From positions 1 through 36,076 of the forward strand of contig DATLMV010000039.1 of assembly GCA_035537095.1 (NCBI GenBank): 36,076 nt of DNA. Direction: 5' to 3'. The notes below the pieces were generated by a model. It did no database searches. It had not been told where the DNA came from and saw only the letters and a list, made by a program, of their open reading frames with translations. Numbering within the stretch: the first letter of the stretch is position 1; each line of letters begins with the position of its first letter. Position numbers and translations under genes: made by a program. Source of the stretch: DASWNP01 sp035537095 (GTDB taxonomy: Bacteria; Acidobacteriota; Blastocatellia; Pyrinomonadales; Pyrinomonadaceae). Positions 7,628-16,226 of the stretch are shown piece after piece.

Positions 7628-8788
7628 ATGATTAATCAAGAGCGCATCAAGAATCTGCTACTCGAACTCGTCCAGATTGACAGCACGTCGCGCAGGGAAC
7701 GGGGCGTGGCCGAGCGCATCAAGGCTTACTGCGAAGAGATGGGCGCGGAGGTCGAGATTGACGACGCGGGCGCGAAGGTGGGCGGCGATTCCGGCAACGT
7801 CATCGCGCGTTTCAAGGGCACGATTCCCGATTCGGAAGCGATTATGATGAGCGCGCACATGGACACGGTCGTCCCCGGCGAGGGCGTCAAGCCCATCGTC
7901 GAGGGCGACATCATCCGCAGCGACGGGACGACCGTCCTCGGCGGCGACGACAAGTCGGGCTGCGCCGTCATCCTCGAAACCATCCGCTGCCTGAAAGAGC
8001 AGAACATCCCGCACACAGACATCGAAGCCATCTTCTCCATCTGCGAAGAGGTCGGCCTGCTCGGCGCGAAACACGTTGATGTCAGCAAGCTCCGCTCCAA
8101 GTACGGCATCGTGTTTGATTCCGACGACCCCGGTTTTCTCTTCACCAAAGGCCCTTCGGCCAATCATCTGGAATTTAAAATCTACGGGCTCGAATCGCAC
8201 GCGGGCGTCGCGCCGGAGCAGGGCATCTCGGCTATCAAGATTGCCGCCGAGGCCATCGCCGGGATGAAACTCGGACGGATAGACGAAGTGACGACCGCCA
8301 ACATCGGCGTCATCGAGGGCGGGAAGGCGACCAACATCATCACCAACTTCGTCTATCTCAAAGGCGAGGCCCGCTCGCTCGACGAAGCCAAGCTCGACGC
8401 CCAATGCGCGCACATGGTCAAGTGTTTCGAGGACGCCGCCGCGAAATATGAAGTGACGGTCGAGGGCCGGACGACGCGCGGTCGCGTCGAAGCGACGGTC
8501 GAGCGCGAATACTCTTCGATGGACGTGCCCGACGACTCGAAGGTCGTGCAACTCGTCGTCAATGCCGCCACGCGTCTCGGTCTCAAAGTGGAGACGATGG
8601 CCTCGGGCGGCGGCTGCGACGCCAACATCTTCAACCGTCGCGGCATCGAATGCGCCAACCTCGGCACAGGCATGCGCGCCATCCACACCGTCAACGAATG
8701 GCTCGACGTGAAAGACATGTACGCCTCCGCCGAGATGACTCTGGAAATCCTCAAACTCAATGGCGAGTTGGCGACGCAGAAGCAGTAG
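7628..8788 (+). CDS. M20-family metallopeptidase, PepT-like
   Basis: The 386-residue cytoplasmic dinuclear-zinc aminopeptidase family member resembles peptidase T and related tripeptidases. Visible metal and catalytic motifs are SAHMDTV, LGGDDKSG, CEEVGLLGAKH with the general-base Glu, FDSDDPG, and near the end GTGMRAIHTVNEW with the last metal-binding His. The lid/dimerisation domain occupies roughly residues 185-300. Family members usually have about 370-410 residues, so this one is full length. A GGAGG at 7617-7621 supports the ATG at 7628. The era gene starts six bases after the stop, so the two probably form an operon. The true substrate (tripeptides or another amide) cannot be told. Confidence 0.88.
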   Translation: MINQERIKNLLLELVQIDSTSRRERGVAERIKAYCEEMGAEVEIDDAGAKVGGDSGNVIARFKGTIPDSEAIMMSAHMDTVVPGEGVKPIVEGDIIRSDGTTVLGGDDKSGCAVILETIRCLKEQNIPHTDIEAIFSICEEVGLLGAKHVDVSKLRSKYGIVFDSDDPGFLFTKGPSANHLEFKIYGLESHAGVAPEQGISAIKIAAEAIAGMKLGRIDEVTTANIGVIEGGKATNIITNFVYLKGEARSLDEAKLDAQCAHMVKCFEDAAAKYEVTVEGRTTRGRVEATVEREYSSMDVPDDSKVVQLVVNAATRLGLKVETMASGGGCDANIFNRRGIECANLGTGMRAIHTVNEWLDVKDMYASAEMTLEILKLNGELATQKQ

Positions 8789-8794
8789 TGAGAG

Positions 8795-9715
8795 ATGAGC
8801 GAAAGCGAAGCGCAAGATAATCACCGGAGCGGCTATGTCGCGCTCGTCGGGCGACCGAACGCGGGGAAGTCAACGCTTTTGAATCGTCTGGTGGGCGAGA
8901 AAATCGCCGCCGTCTCCAACAAGCCGCAGACGACGCGCTATCAGATACAGGGCATCATCACGCGGCCCGAAGGCCAGATCGTGCTCGTGGATACGCCGGG
9001 CGTGCACCAGCCCGGTTATCTTTTGAACCGGCGGATGATGGCCGCCGTCCACGATGCGCTCGAAGGCGTCAACCTCGTCGTCCTGATCCGCGACGCTTCA
9101 GTCCCGACGGGCAACGGCGACCGCTTCGTGCTCAATCTCGTCCGCGAGACGCGCAAGCCCGCGCTGCTGCTTTTGAACAAGACCGACCGGCTCAAAGATA
9201 AGTCGGAACTGCTGCCGTTGATGGAATGGTACGGGCGCGAGTATGAATGGCGGACGGTCGTGCCGCTCTCGGCGCGGACGGGCGACATGGTGGAAATCCT
9301 GATCGCCGAAATCATCAAGCATCTGCCGGAGGGCGAGGCCATCTTCGCCGAGGATGAATTGACAGACCAGCCAATGCGCGCGCTCGTCGCCGAGATCGTG
9401 CGCGAGAAGATTCTGCGGACGACCGGCGAAGAGATTCCTTATGTGACGGCGGTCGTCACCGAACGCTTCGACGAGGAGCGCGCCGACCTGACGCGCATTC
9501 ATTGCGCCATCTTCGTCGAACGCTCGTCGCAGAAGCGCATCATCATCGGCAAGGGCGGCGAGCGTCTGAAGGAGATCGGCACGCGCGCGCGTCAGGACAT
9601 CGAACGCCTCGTCGGCCATCAAGTCTTCCTCGAACTCTTCGTCAAGGTCGAAGAGAACTGGCGCAACGACGCCCGCGCCTTGAACGAACTCGGAATCAAA
9701 GATAGTAAATCGTGA
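8795..9715 (+). CDS. era: GTPase Era
   Basis: Era binds the 3' end of 16S rRNA and checks 30S assembly. The G1 motif GRPNAGKST is at residues 19-27, the switch-I TTR in QTTRYQ, G3 DTPG at 66-69, G4 NKTD at 128-131, and G5 SAR near 160. The C-terminal KH domain shows IIIGKGGERLK at 250-259. The total of 306 residues is normal. The last few codons (the SKS end and the TGA stop) are written in the GTAAATCGTGAATC heptad array that fills the following gap. The ribosome-related genes prmA and rsmE follow on the same strand. Confidence 0.97.
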   Translation: MSESEAQDNHRSGYVALVGRPNAGKSTLLNRLVGEKIAAVSNKPQTTRYQIQGIITRPEGQIVLVDTPGVHQPGYLLNRRMMAAVHDALEGVNLVVLIRDASVPTGNGDRFVLNLVRETRKPALLLLNKTDRLKDKSELLPLMEWYGREYEWRTVVPLSARTGDMVEILIAEIIKHLPEGEAIFAEDELTDQPMRALVAEIVREKILRTTGEEIPYVTAVVTERFDEERADLTRIHCAIFVERSSQKRIIIGKGGERLKEIGTRARQDIERLVGHQVFLELFVKVEENWRNDARALNELGIKDSKS

Positions 9716-9816
9716 ATCGAATACTCGTAAATCGTGAATCGTAAATCGTGAATCGTAAATCGTGAATAGAAACTCCGGTTATGCAGTTATCTATTCACGA
9801 TTTACGATTCACGATT
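9705..9816. repeat. Heptad palindrome, family A copy 1 (GTAAATC-GTGAATC)
   Basis: Four 14-nt units GTAAATCGTGAATC, each two heptads, run from 9705 to 9769; the last one ends in TAG. The final 26 bases of the left arm (9744-9769) pair perfectly with 9791-9816, leaving a 21-nt loop. The array begins inside the era coding region, supplies its stop, and ends 11 bases before the prmA ATG. A homologous copy with the same arm and loop lengths lies at 29677-29749. Confidence 0.9.
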
Positions 9817-9827
9817 GACTAGCCTTT

Positions 9828-10676
9828 ATGTGGTACGCACTCGATGTGACGTTTGAGACCTCCGCGCGCGAGGCGGTGGAGTATGCGTTGATGGAGGCGG
9901 GCGCGCTCGGGACGGAGACGTTCGAGGAACGCGGCGGGCTGGCGCGCGCGGTCGCATATTTCGCCGCGACGCCGCGACGCGAGGAGGTGCGCGCGGCGTT
10001 GCTCGACGCGCTGCGCGTCTATGAGTTGGAGTCCTCTGCGGTGCGCGAGATGGAGTTGCGGGAGGTGGCGGACGCCGATTGGCTGGCGGAGTGGAAGAAG
10101 GGCTGGCAGCCTTTGGAGGTGGGGCGGCGTTTCATCATCGCGCCGCCGTGGAGCGAGGTCGGAGAGTCGCCGGAACGCATCGTGATTCGCATCGAACCCG
10201 GCATGGCCTTCGGCACGGGCACGCACGAGACGACGCGCCTGTGTCTCACAGCCATCGAAGAACATTTCGCGGGCGGCAGCTTTCTCGATGTCGGCACGGG
10301 CACGGGCATCCTCGCCATCGCCGCCGCCAAACTCTTCCCCGACGCCGCCGTCGAAGCCTGCGACACCGACGACTCGACCATCACCATCGCGCACCAGAAC
10401 GCGCGCTTGAACGGCGTCGCCGAACGCATCAACTTTCGCGTCGGCACGATTGACGAAGCGACCGCCTCCGCCGCGCTCGTCTGCGCCAACCTGACCGCCG
10501 ACGTGATCCTCCCGATGCTCCCCGCGCTCCGCGACGCATCGTGCGGCATCCTGATTCTCTCCGGCATCCTGCAAACGCAAACCGCCTCCATCATCGCCCG
10601 CCTGCACGAGATGGGCGTTGACCGCTACGAAATCAGAAACGACGGCGAATGGTCGTCCGTCACGGTGTTGATGTGA
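9828..10676 (+). CDS. prmA: Ribosomal protein L11 methyltransferase PrmA
   Basis: The 282-residue SAM-dependent enzyme trimethylates L11. The N-terminal substrate-recognition domain (residues 1-90) is followed by the class I methyltransferase domain. Its markers are PGMAFGTGTHETTRLCL, the SAM loop FLDVGTGTGILAIAA, ACDTDD at the adenosine-binding acidic position, and the NLTAD motif, which is diagnostic for PrmA. The start is 11 bases after the end of the heptad palindrome, and no clear Shine-Dalgarno is seen between them. rsmE, another ribosome-modifying gene, follows. Confidence 0.95.
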   Translation: MWYALDVTFETSAREAVEYALMEAGALGTETFEERGGLARAVAYFAATPRREEVRAALLDALRVYELESSAVREMELREVADADWLAEWKKGWQPLEVGRRFIIAPPWSEVGESPERIVIRIEPGMAFGTGTHETTRLCLTAIEEHFAGGSFLDVGTGTGILAIAAAKLFPDAAVEACDTDDSTITIAHQNARLNGVAERINFRVGTIDEATASAALVCANLTADVILPMLPALRDASCGILILSGILQTQTASIIARLHEMGVDRYEIRNDGEWSSVTVLM

Positions 10677-10686
10677 GTGTGCAATC

Positions 10687-10800
10687 AAAGGGACAAACGG
10701 GGAAAGGTTAAAGGGGGAAAGGGAGAAGGAAAAGGCAATCAGCTTTTTAACCCTTCGTTGTTTACCCTTTCCCCTTTCACCGTTTGCCCTTTCCCCTTCT
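10687..10800. repeat. Heptad/octad palindrome, family B copy 1 (AAAGGGGAAAGG type)
   Basis: A purine-rich left arm (10687-10738) made of 7-8-nt words such as AAAGGTT, AAAGGGG and AAACGGGG is mirrored by a pyrimidine-rich right arm (10745-10799) with CCCTTTC, CCCTTTCACC and GTTTGCCCTTTCC. It begins about 10 bases after the prmA stop and ends 25 bases before the rsmE ATG. Pairing is imperfect but can slide, because the words are degenerate. Confidence 0.8.
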
Positions 10801-10824
10801 TCTGTGTGATTCCGGTTGACGAAG

Positions 10825-11616
10825 ATGACGCGCCGACGTTTTTATGCTCCGGTTGAATCGTTCGATGCGCTTGAGTCGCCGCGCAGGGTGACGCTGGCGG
10901 CGGACGAGGCGCGACACCTGCGCGACGTGCTGCGCCTGCGCGCGGGCGACGAGGCATACGTCTTTGACGGCGAGGGGCGCGAGTACCTGTGCGCGGTCGC
11001 GGAGGGCGGCGGCGGGCGCACGGGGGCGTTGCTCGAAGTGCGTGAGCGCGTCGAGCCGCAGCGTCCGGAGTCGCCGCTTGAACTGACGCTCGGCGTCGCG
11101 CTCTTGAAGGGCGAGAAGTTTGACTGGTTCGTGCAGAAGGCGACGGAGTTGGGCGCGTCGCGCATCGTGCCGCTTCTGACGAAACGCGCCGACGTGCGCT
11201 TGCGCGACGCGCGCGACGCCGAACGCCGCGCTCTGCGCTGGCAGCGTCTCGCGTTGGAGGCGGCCAAGCAATCGGGGCGGGCGCGCGTGCCCTCCGTCGC
11301 GGAACCGCGCGCGCTTGAATCCGTCCTCGCCGGTGAGGGCGCGGACGGCGAGAGTTTGCGCCTGCTCTTTGCCGAACGCGGCGGGCGCGGGTTGTCGGAT
11401 TGCTTGCCGGAGTTGACGGCGGGTTCGACGATGCGGCGTCCGGCGTCGGCGGTCGCGCTGGTCGGGCCGGAGGGCGGTTGGGAGGACGCGGAACTCGCGC
11501 AGGCGTCCGACGACGGTTGGTCGCTCGTCACGCTCGGCGGTCGCACGCTGCGCGCCGAAACCGCCGCCGTCGCGGTCGCCGTGTTGCTGCAACATCTCCT
11601 CGGCGACATCGTATGA
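10825..11616 (+). CDS. rsmE: 16S rRNA (uracil-1498-N3)-methyltransferase RsmE
   Basis: The 263-residue SPOUT-class RNA methyltransferase has an N-terminal PUA-like domain (RRFYAPVE, HLRDVLRLRAGDEAYVFDG) and a C-terminal knotted SAM domain. Family motifs are LLKGEKFDWFVQKATELGAS, LEAAKQSGRARVP, VGPEGGW and LGGRTLRAETAAV. It methylates U1498 in helix 44 of 16S rRNA. The ATG at 10825 is used; a TTG at 10816 is also in frame. A family-B repeat follows almost directly on the stop codon. Confidence 0.95.
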   Translation: MTRRRFYAPVESFDALESPRRVTLAADEARHLRDVLRLRAGDEAYVFDGEGREYLCAVAEGGGGRTGALLEVRERVEPQRPESPLELTLGVALLKGEKFDWFVQKATELGASRIVPLLTKRADVRLRDARDAERRALRWQRLALEAAKQSGRARVPSVAEPRALESVLAGEGADGESLRLLFAERGGRGLSDCLPELTAGSTMRRPASAVALVGPEGGWEDAELAQASDDGWSLVTLGGRTLRAETAAVAVAVLLQHLLGDIV

Positions 11617-11618
11617 GT

Positions 11619-11733
11619 TAAGGTAAAAGTGCAAAGGTAAAAGGCAAAGGTGAAAACGCCGGAATCTTCTTAACTTTTGCCCTGAATTTTCCTGACTTTT
11701 GCCTTCTGCCTTTTTACTTTTGCCTTTTTTTTA
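11619..11733. repeat. Heptad palindrome, family B copy 2 (GGTAAAA-GTGCAAA)
   Basis: The left arm (11621-11655) reads as clean 7-mers: GGTAAAA, GTGCAAA, GGTAAAA, GGCAAAG, GTGAAAA. The right arm (11668-11733) carries the complement: TTAACTTTTGCC, TTTTGCC, TTTTTACTTTTGCC. The array begins within a few bases of the rsmE stop. The pyrimidine tract at the end could act as a terminator U-run on the plus strand. Confidence 0.85.
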
Positions 11734-11828
11734 TCTTGGGCGCAGAATACGCATCGAAGCTCATGAGGCCGGATTCGGCGGGCCGATGTTAAACGGATTG
11801 AGGGATCAGACGAGGAGCGTAGAGCGAA

Positions 11829-12104
11829 ATGGCGATGGGTAAAACGGACGCGGTCGAACGCGCGCGGAGAGATTTGGCGAAGCGTCTGGGCGTCAGCGAA
11901 AATGATATCGAGCAGGAGTCGGTCGAGGAGGCGGACTTCCCCGACATGGCTCTGGGCGCGCCCGTCGAAGACGAGATGAGCGGGCAGATGATCTCGTCCG
12001 GCTGGCGGATTCGCCTGCGCGCCAAAGGCGGCACGCACGAGTATCGCGCCGACCGCAACCAAGTCCGTCTGTACGATTTCGAAGGCGTTAACTATCGCCT
12101 GTAG
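11829..12104 (+). CDS. Small conserved hypothetical protein
   Basis: The 91-residue soluble protein starts with an Arg/Ala-rich helix (RARRDLAKRLGV) followed by an acidic stretch (DIEQESVEEADFPDMALG) and a beta hairpin ending (GWRIRLRAKGGTHEYRADR). From memory this resembles a short domain seen in cyanobacterial and Chloroflexi proteins, where 'ARxDLAxRLGV' precedes 'WPDxSLG' and a 'GYxIxLxxxGxxYxYH' ending; its function is not known to me. There is no signal peptide or membrane helix. Heptad repeats flank it on both sides, so it may be transcribed alone. Confidence 0.75.
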   Translation: MAMGKTDAVERARRDLAKRLGVSENDIEQESVEEADFPDMALGAPVEDEMSGQMISSGWRIRLRAKGGTHEYRADRNQVRLYDFEGVNYRL

Positions 12105-12115
12105 TTGGTCGCTCT

Positions 12116-12175
12116 GAAGTCTTGCGTCAAAATTTATTGACTCAAGACCCTCAGACTTTTGACTCAAGACTTTTT
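12116..12175. repeat. Heptad repeat, family H (GACTCAA-GACTTTT)
   Basis: AGTCTTGCGTCAAAA (12118-12132) is mirrored by TTTATTGACTCAAGAC (12132-12147). After this the heptads GACTCAA and GACTTTT repeat up to 12175. The array begins about a dozen bases after the stop of the small gene and ends just before the GAGG ribosome-binding site of the subtilase. Confidence 0.7.
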
Positions 12176-12187
12176 TGAGGTGATGTG

Positions 12188-13660
12188 ATGAACCGACAGA
12201 ATTTTTTGGGACATCTGGCGTTGGCTTTGACGCTCATTCTGCTGGCCGCTTTCGTCGGGCAGATGCGTCGCTGGCAGAAGGGCCACGTCGCGCCGTCGTC
12301 CGGCGAGCGTGCGGTTGCGGAGCGCGTCGAAGAGTTGCGTCCGGCGCGCGAGCAGCGCGAAGCTTCGGAAGTCATCGTCCGCTTTCGTCCCGGCACGACG
12401 CCCGCGCAGATCGAGCGCGTGACGGAGCGCCTCGGCGACCGCGTCGAAGACATCTATGAGAACGTCAAAGGCTACGCCGCGATTCGAGACGGCGACGGGC
12501 TCGACGCGCAGGTGGTCGCCGACCAATACCTGACACAGGCCGAAGTGGAGTTTGCCGAGCCGAACTTCCAGATCGAAGCCTATCCGGAGATTCCCTCCGG
12601 CGCGCACGATGCGCTGAACCAGCCGCCCGCCACCGGCCCCAACGACCCGCTGCTCGGCGAGCAATGGGCGCTCATCAACAGCGGCCAGCGCGAGGGCAAG
12701 ACGAACGCCGACATCAGCGCGATGCAGGCTTGGTTGCAAAAGAGCACGGGGAGCGAGGGCGTCGTCGTCGCCGTGCTCGACAGCGGCGTTGACTACACGC
12801 ATCCCGACCTGCTCAACAACATCTGGATACGTCCCGCGTCCGTCGCGCCCTACACCGACGAACAACTCGGCACGATTGAAGACGAGCACGGCTACAACGC
12901 CGTGGACAACAACGGCGACCCGATGGACGACAACGGGCACGGCACGCATTGCGCCGGTATCATCGGCGCGGAAGGCAACAATTCGCTCGGCATCTCCGGC
13001 GTCAACTGGAAGGTGCAGATCATGCCGCTCAAGTTTATGAACGCGGGCGGCTCCGGCACGACCAAAGACGCCATCGAAGCCATCAACTACGTGATCGAGC
13101 GCAAGAAAGCGGGCGTCAACGTCCGCATCATCAGCGCGAGTTGGGGTTCGACGATGCGTTCGAGCGGCCTCGAAGATGCGATTCGCAAGGCGGGCGAGGC
13201 CGGTATCCTGTTCGTCGCGGCGGCGGGCAACTCAAGCGTCAGCAACGACCGCACGCCGCATTATCCTTCGAGCTATCCGCTGCCGAACGTCGTCAGCGTC
13301 GCCGCGCTCGACCGCCGCGACACGCTGGCCTCCTTCTCCAACTACGGCCCCAAGAGCGTCCACATCGCCGCGCCGGGCAAAGAGATTCTGAGCACTTGGC
13401 TCGACAACGAATTCAAGGAAGCCTCCGGCACTTCGATGGCGACTCCGGTCGTCGCCGGAGTGGCCGCGCTCGTCCTCTCGGTCGAAGAAAAACTGACCGT
13501 CGAGGAGTTGCGCGAACGCCTCCTCAAATCGGTTGACCCGATTGATTCGCTGCAAGGCAAAATCCAGACCGGCGGGCGCATCAACGCCGCGCGCGCCCTC
13601 GGAGTCGCGCCCCGCGCAAAGGCCGCGACCGTCGCACCCGCCTTCGACGATAACAATTAA
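12188..13660 (+). CDS. Secreted or membrane-anchored subtilisin-family (S8) serine protease
   Basis: The 490-residue protein has an N-terminal hydrophobic helix (LALALTLILLAAFVG, about residues 9-24) that acts as a signal peptide or anchor. Residues about 60-135 look like an inhibitor-type propeptide (SEVIVRFRPGTTPAQIERV). The catalytic domain shows Asp198 (VLDSGVDYTHPD), His251 (NGHGTHCAG), the oxyanion Asn in AAGNSS, and Ser416 (GTSMATPVVAG). All triad residues are present, so it should be active outside the cytoplasm. A GAGG at 12177-12180 supports the ATG at 12188; a GTG one codon upstream is also possible. A hairpin with a 12-bp stem follows the stop. Confidence 0.93.
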   Translation: MNRQNFLGHLALALTLILLAAFVGQMRRWQKGHVAPSSGERAVAERVEELRPAREQREASEVIVRFRPGTTPAQIERVTERLGDRVEDIYENVKGYAAIRDGDGLDAQVVADQYLTQAEVEFAEPNFQIEAYPEIPSGAHDALNQPPATGPNDPLLGEQWALINSGQREGKTNADISAMQAWLQKSTGSEGVVVAVLDSGVDYTHPDLLNNIWIRPASVAPYTDEQLGTIEDEHGYNAVDNNGDPMDDNGHGTHCAGIIGAEGNNSLGISGVNWKVQIMPLKFMNAGGSGTTKDAIEAINYVIERKKAGVNVRIISASWGSTMRSSGLEDAIRKAGEAGILFVAAAGNSSVSNDRTPHYPSSYPLPNVVSVAALDRRDTLASFSNYGPKSVHIAAPGKEILSTWLDNEFKEASGTSMATPVVAGVAALVLSVEEKLTVEELRERLLKSVDPIDSLQGKIQTGGRINAARALGVAPRAKAATVAPAFDDNN

Positions 13661-13695
13661 CGCCGCGCCTGCAATCTCGCGTGCCGACGAAACAC

Positions 13696-13730
13696 AAAGC
13701 CCCTTCGATGCTCCGGCGCGAAGGGGCTTT
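13696..13730 (+). terminator. Hairpin terminator after the subtilase gene
   Basis: AAAGCCCCTTCG (13696-13707) pairs perfectly with CGAAGGGGCTTT (13719-13730) around an 11-base loop, 36 bases after the stop codon. The right arm ends in TTT and the next bases are GAAGTTT, so the U-tract is weak. The symmetric A/T ends could let it work in both directions. Confidence 0.75.
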
Positions 13731-14031
13731 GAAGTTTACTGATAAAGGGTGAGATAGCGTTTGTAAGCAAGATGCCTGATGCAAGATTAAAGTGAACCAG
13801 TCTCCGGCTAACATCCAACGTCCAACATCAAATATCTTCTCCCGCGCCGTTTTGCTTGCGTTGGAAGCTTGAGGCAAGATAAAAAGCATTGCGAAAAACG
13901 CGTGCCTTCGCCGGTCGCAATTGAGCGACGAGCGCACGGCGCACGTTTTCGTTGACGGTCTGCAAAACAGCGAGCGAAATTCTTTTATCAACAGCACGCG
14001 AACCACTTCTGTCTAAAGGAAACAAGAAAAC
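13731..14031. other. Gene-free stretch before transketolase with short heptad runs
   Basis: No convincing ORF is present. Two short 7-nt runs are visible: GCAAGAT-GCCTGAT-GCAAGAT (about 13768-13790) and AACATCC-AACGTCC-AACATCA-AATATCT (about 13811-13838). Neither has an obvious inverted partner, so they may be decayed copies of the intergenic arrays. A TTGACG near 13950 could be a -35, but no good -10 follows at the right distance. The remainder shows nothing I can name. Confidence 0.4.
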
Positions 14032-16131
14032 ATGAGCGCGTCCAAGCAAGAGACATCCGAACACGCCACGCCCGAACTCGACGAGCTTTGCATCAACACG
14101 ATTCGCACACTGTCGCTCGACGCCGTGCAGCAGGCCGAGTCGGGCCATCCCGGCCTGCCGCTCGGCTGCGCGCCGCTCGCCTACGTTCTCTGGACGCGCT
14201 TTCTCCGGCACAACCCGCGCAACCCGAAATGGCACGGGCGCGACCGTTTCCTGCTCTCCGCCGGTCACGGCTCGATGCTCATCTATTCGCTGCTTCACCT
14301 CACGGGCTACGACCTGCCGCTCGATGAGATAAAAAACTTCAGACAGTTGAACTCGAAGACGCCCGGCCATCCCGAAAACATTCTGACTTCGGGCGTCGAG
14401 ATTACGACCGGCCCGCTCGGTCAGGGTTTCGCCAACGGCGTCGGGATGGCGATGGGCGCGGCGCACCTCGCCGCGAAGTTTAACCGTCCCGGCTTTCCCT
14501 TGATTGACAATTTCATTTACGCGATTGTCTCCGACGGCGACTTGATGGAGGGCGTCGCCGCCGAAGCCGCCTCGCTCGCCGGTCATCTCAAACTCGGCAA
14601 GCTCATCTATCTCTACGACGACAACCACGTCACCATCGAAGGCTTCACCGATTTAGCTTTCTCCGAAAACGTGCCGCAGCGTTTCGCCGCCTACGGCTGG
14701 CACACCGTCACCGTCGAGGACGGCAACGACCTCGCGAGCGTAGAGCGTGCTATCGTTGAAGCGCAGTCGGTCGCGGACAAGCCCTCTTTGATTTCCGTCC
14801 GGACGACCATCGGCTTCGGGATGCCTTCGGCGGGCACGCGCAAGGCGCACAGCGACGCGCCGGGCGCAGAGGCCGTGCGCGAAACCAAGCGTCAACTCGG
14901 CTGGCCCGAAGACGAAACTTTCCGCGTGCCCCCCGATGCGCTCGCACATTTCCGCGCCGCCGTCGAGCGCGGCGCGACTCTGGAAGCCGCGTGGGACGCA
15001 CTCGTCGAACGCTACGCGGAGCAGCACGCGGAGTTGAGCCGCGCGTTTCGGGAGACGATGAGCGGCGAGTTGCCGGAAGGTTGGGAAGCGAAGCTGCCGA
15101 TGTTTGAGTCTGCGAAGCCGATGGCGACGCGTCAAGCTTCCGGCGAAGTCATCAACGCGCTCGCGCCCATCCTGCCGATGCTCGTCGGCGGCTCGGCAGA
15201 CCTCGGCCCTTCAAATAACACCGACATCAAGGAGGGCGGAAGTTTCGCCCCCTCGTCATACGCGGGGCGCATCCTGCATTTCGGCGTCCGCGAACACGCG
15301 ATGGGCGCGGCCCTGACGGGGATGAGTCTCAACGGCGGGCTGATTCCTTTCGGCGGCACGTTTCTCACCTTCTCCGATTACATGAAGCCCGCCATCCGTC
15401 TGGCCGCGCTCTCCGAAGTGCAGGTCGTCTATGTCTTCACGCACGACTCCGTCGGTCTGGGCGAAGACGGCCCGACGCACCAACCCATCGAACAACTCGC
15501 CTCGCTGCGCTCCATCCCGCATCTCTACGTGATTCGTCCCGCCGACGTGCACGAAGTCCGCGAAGCTTGGCGCATCGCCATCCTGCGCCGCCACGCGCCG
15601 ACCGCGCTGATTCTCACACGACAGAAAGTTCCTCTGATTGACCGGACAAACGGCGCGCACTCGTCCGCCGAAGGCACGCGGCGCGGCGCGTACATCCTCG
15701 CCGAAGCCGCGCGCACAAACGGCGACAGCGGCAACAACAGCACGGACGCAAACACAAACAACGCGGGCGCAAACGTCACGCCTGACTTCATCATTCTCTC
15801 GACCGGCTCGGAGGTCGCGCTCGCGCTCGAAGCGCGCGAGCGTCTGCAAGCAGAGGGCGTGCGCGTGCGCGTCGTCTCGATGCCGTGCTGGGAGTTGTTC
15901 GAGGAACAGGACGCGGCCTATCGTGAGAGCGTGTTGCCGGAAGCAGTCACGGCGCGTCTCTCCGTCGAGGCGGGCGCGCGTCTCGGTTGGGACAGGTACA
16001 CCGGCACGCACGGCGACTCAATCTGCCTCGAACGCTTCGGCACGTCCGCCCCCGGCGACGTGGCTCTCAAGCATCTGGGCTTCAACGTCGAGAACGTCGT
16101 CGAGCGTGCGCGTCGGCTGCTCAAACGTTAG
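14032..16131 (+). CDS. tkt: Transketolase
   Basis: The 699-residue thiamine-diphosphate enzyme of the pentose phosphate pathway moves two-carbon ketol units. Visible motifs are SGHPGLPLG, GPLGQGFANGVG, the TPP/metal-binding VSDGDLMEG (Asp168) with DDNHVTIEG, GGSADLGPSN, the cofactor-activating Glu421 in FGVREHAMGAA, and HDSVGLGEDGPTHQP. The enzyme is about 30 residues longer than usual. The extra length is mainly an Asn/Asp/Thr/Gly-rich insert at residues about 560-585 (15709-15786), between the second and C-terminal domains. A purine-rich AAAGGAAAC lies just before the ATG. It is probably soluble and homodimeric. Confidence 0.96.
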   Translation: MSASKQETSEHATPELDELCINTIRTLSLDAVQQAESGHPGLPLGCAPLAYVLWTRFLRHNPRNPKWHGRDRFLLSAGHGSMLIYSLLHLTGYDLPLDEIKNFRQLNSKTPGHPENILTSGVEITTGPLGQGFANGVGMAMGAAHLAAKFNRPGFPLIDNFIYAIVSDGDLMEGVAAEAASLAGHLKLGKLIYLYDDNHVTIEGFTDLAFSENVPQRFAAYGWHTVTVEDGNDLASVERAIVEAQSVADKPSLISVRTTIGFGMPSAGTRKAHSDAPGAEAVRETKRQLGWPEDETFRVPPDALAHFRAAVERGATLEAAWDALVERYAEQHAELSRAFRETMSGELPEGWEAKLPMFESAKPMATRQASGEVINALAPILPMLVGGSADLGPSNNTDIKEGGSFAPSSYAGRILHFGVREHAMGAALTGMSLNGGLIPFGGTFLTFSDYMKPAIRLAALSEVQVVYVFTHDSVGLGEDGPTHQPIEQLASLRSIPHLYVIRPADVHEVREAWRIAILRRHAPTALILTRQKVPLIDRTNGAHSSAEGTRRGAYILAEAARTNGDSGNNSTDANTNNAGANVTPDFIILSTGSEVALALEARERLQAEGVRVRVVSMPCWELFEEQDAAYRESVLPEAVTARLSVEAGARLGWDRYTGTHGDSICLERFGTSAPGDVALKHLGFNVENVVERARRLLKR

Positions 16132-16226
16132 ACGAGTTTTCAAACGAACTTCAAACGCGCATGAAGTTTGAACGAGCGGGGCGCGTCCCTGCCCGCGCTT
16201 TCAAAACACAAACGAGGGTAACGGAA

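Noticed and set aside
7658..8824. A 388-codon minus-strand ORF opposite the peptidase gene
   Set aside because: The plus strand encodes all the M20 motifs, and the antisense product has no family resemblance.
9705..9816. Reading the family A palindrome as an ordinary rho-independent terminator
   Set aside because: The arms are AT-balanced with no T-run after the stem, and the same architecture is found between divergent genes.
13950..13980. A promoter for transketolase starting with TTGACG
   Set aside because: No hexamer close to TATAAT occurs 16-18 bases downstream.
13581..14006. A 141-codon minus-strand ORF over the gap before transketolase
   Set aside because: It overlaps the end of the subtilase gene and its terminator hairpin, has an Arg-rich composition typical of antisense frames, and shows no recognisable motif.
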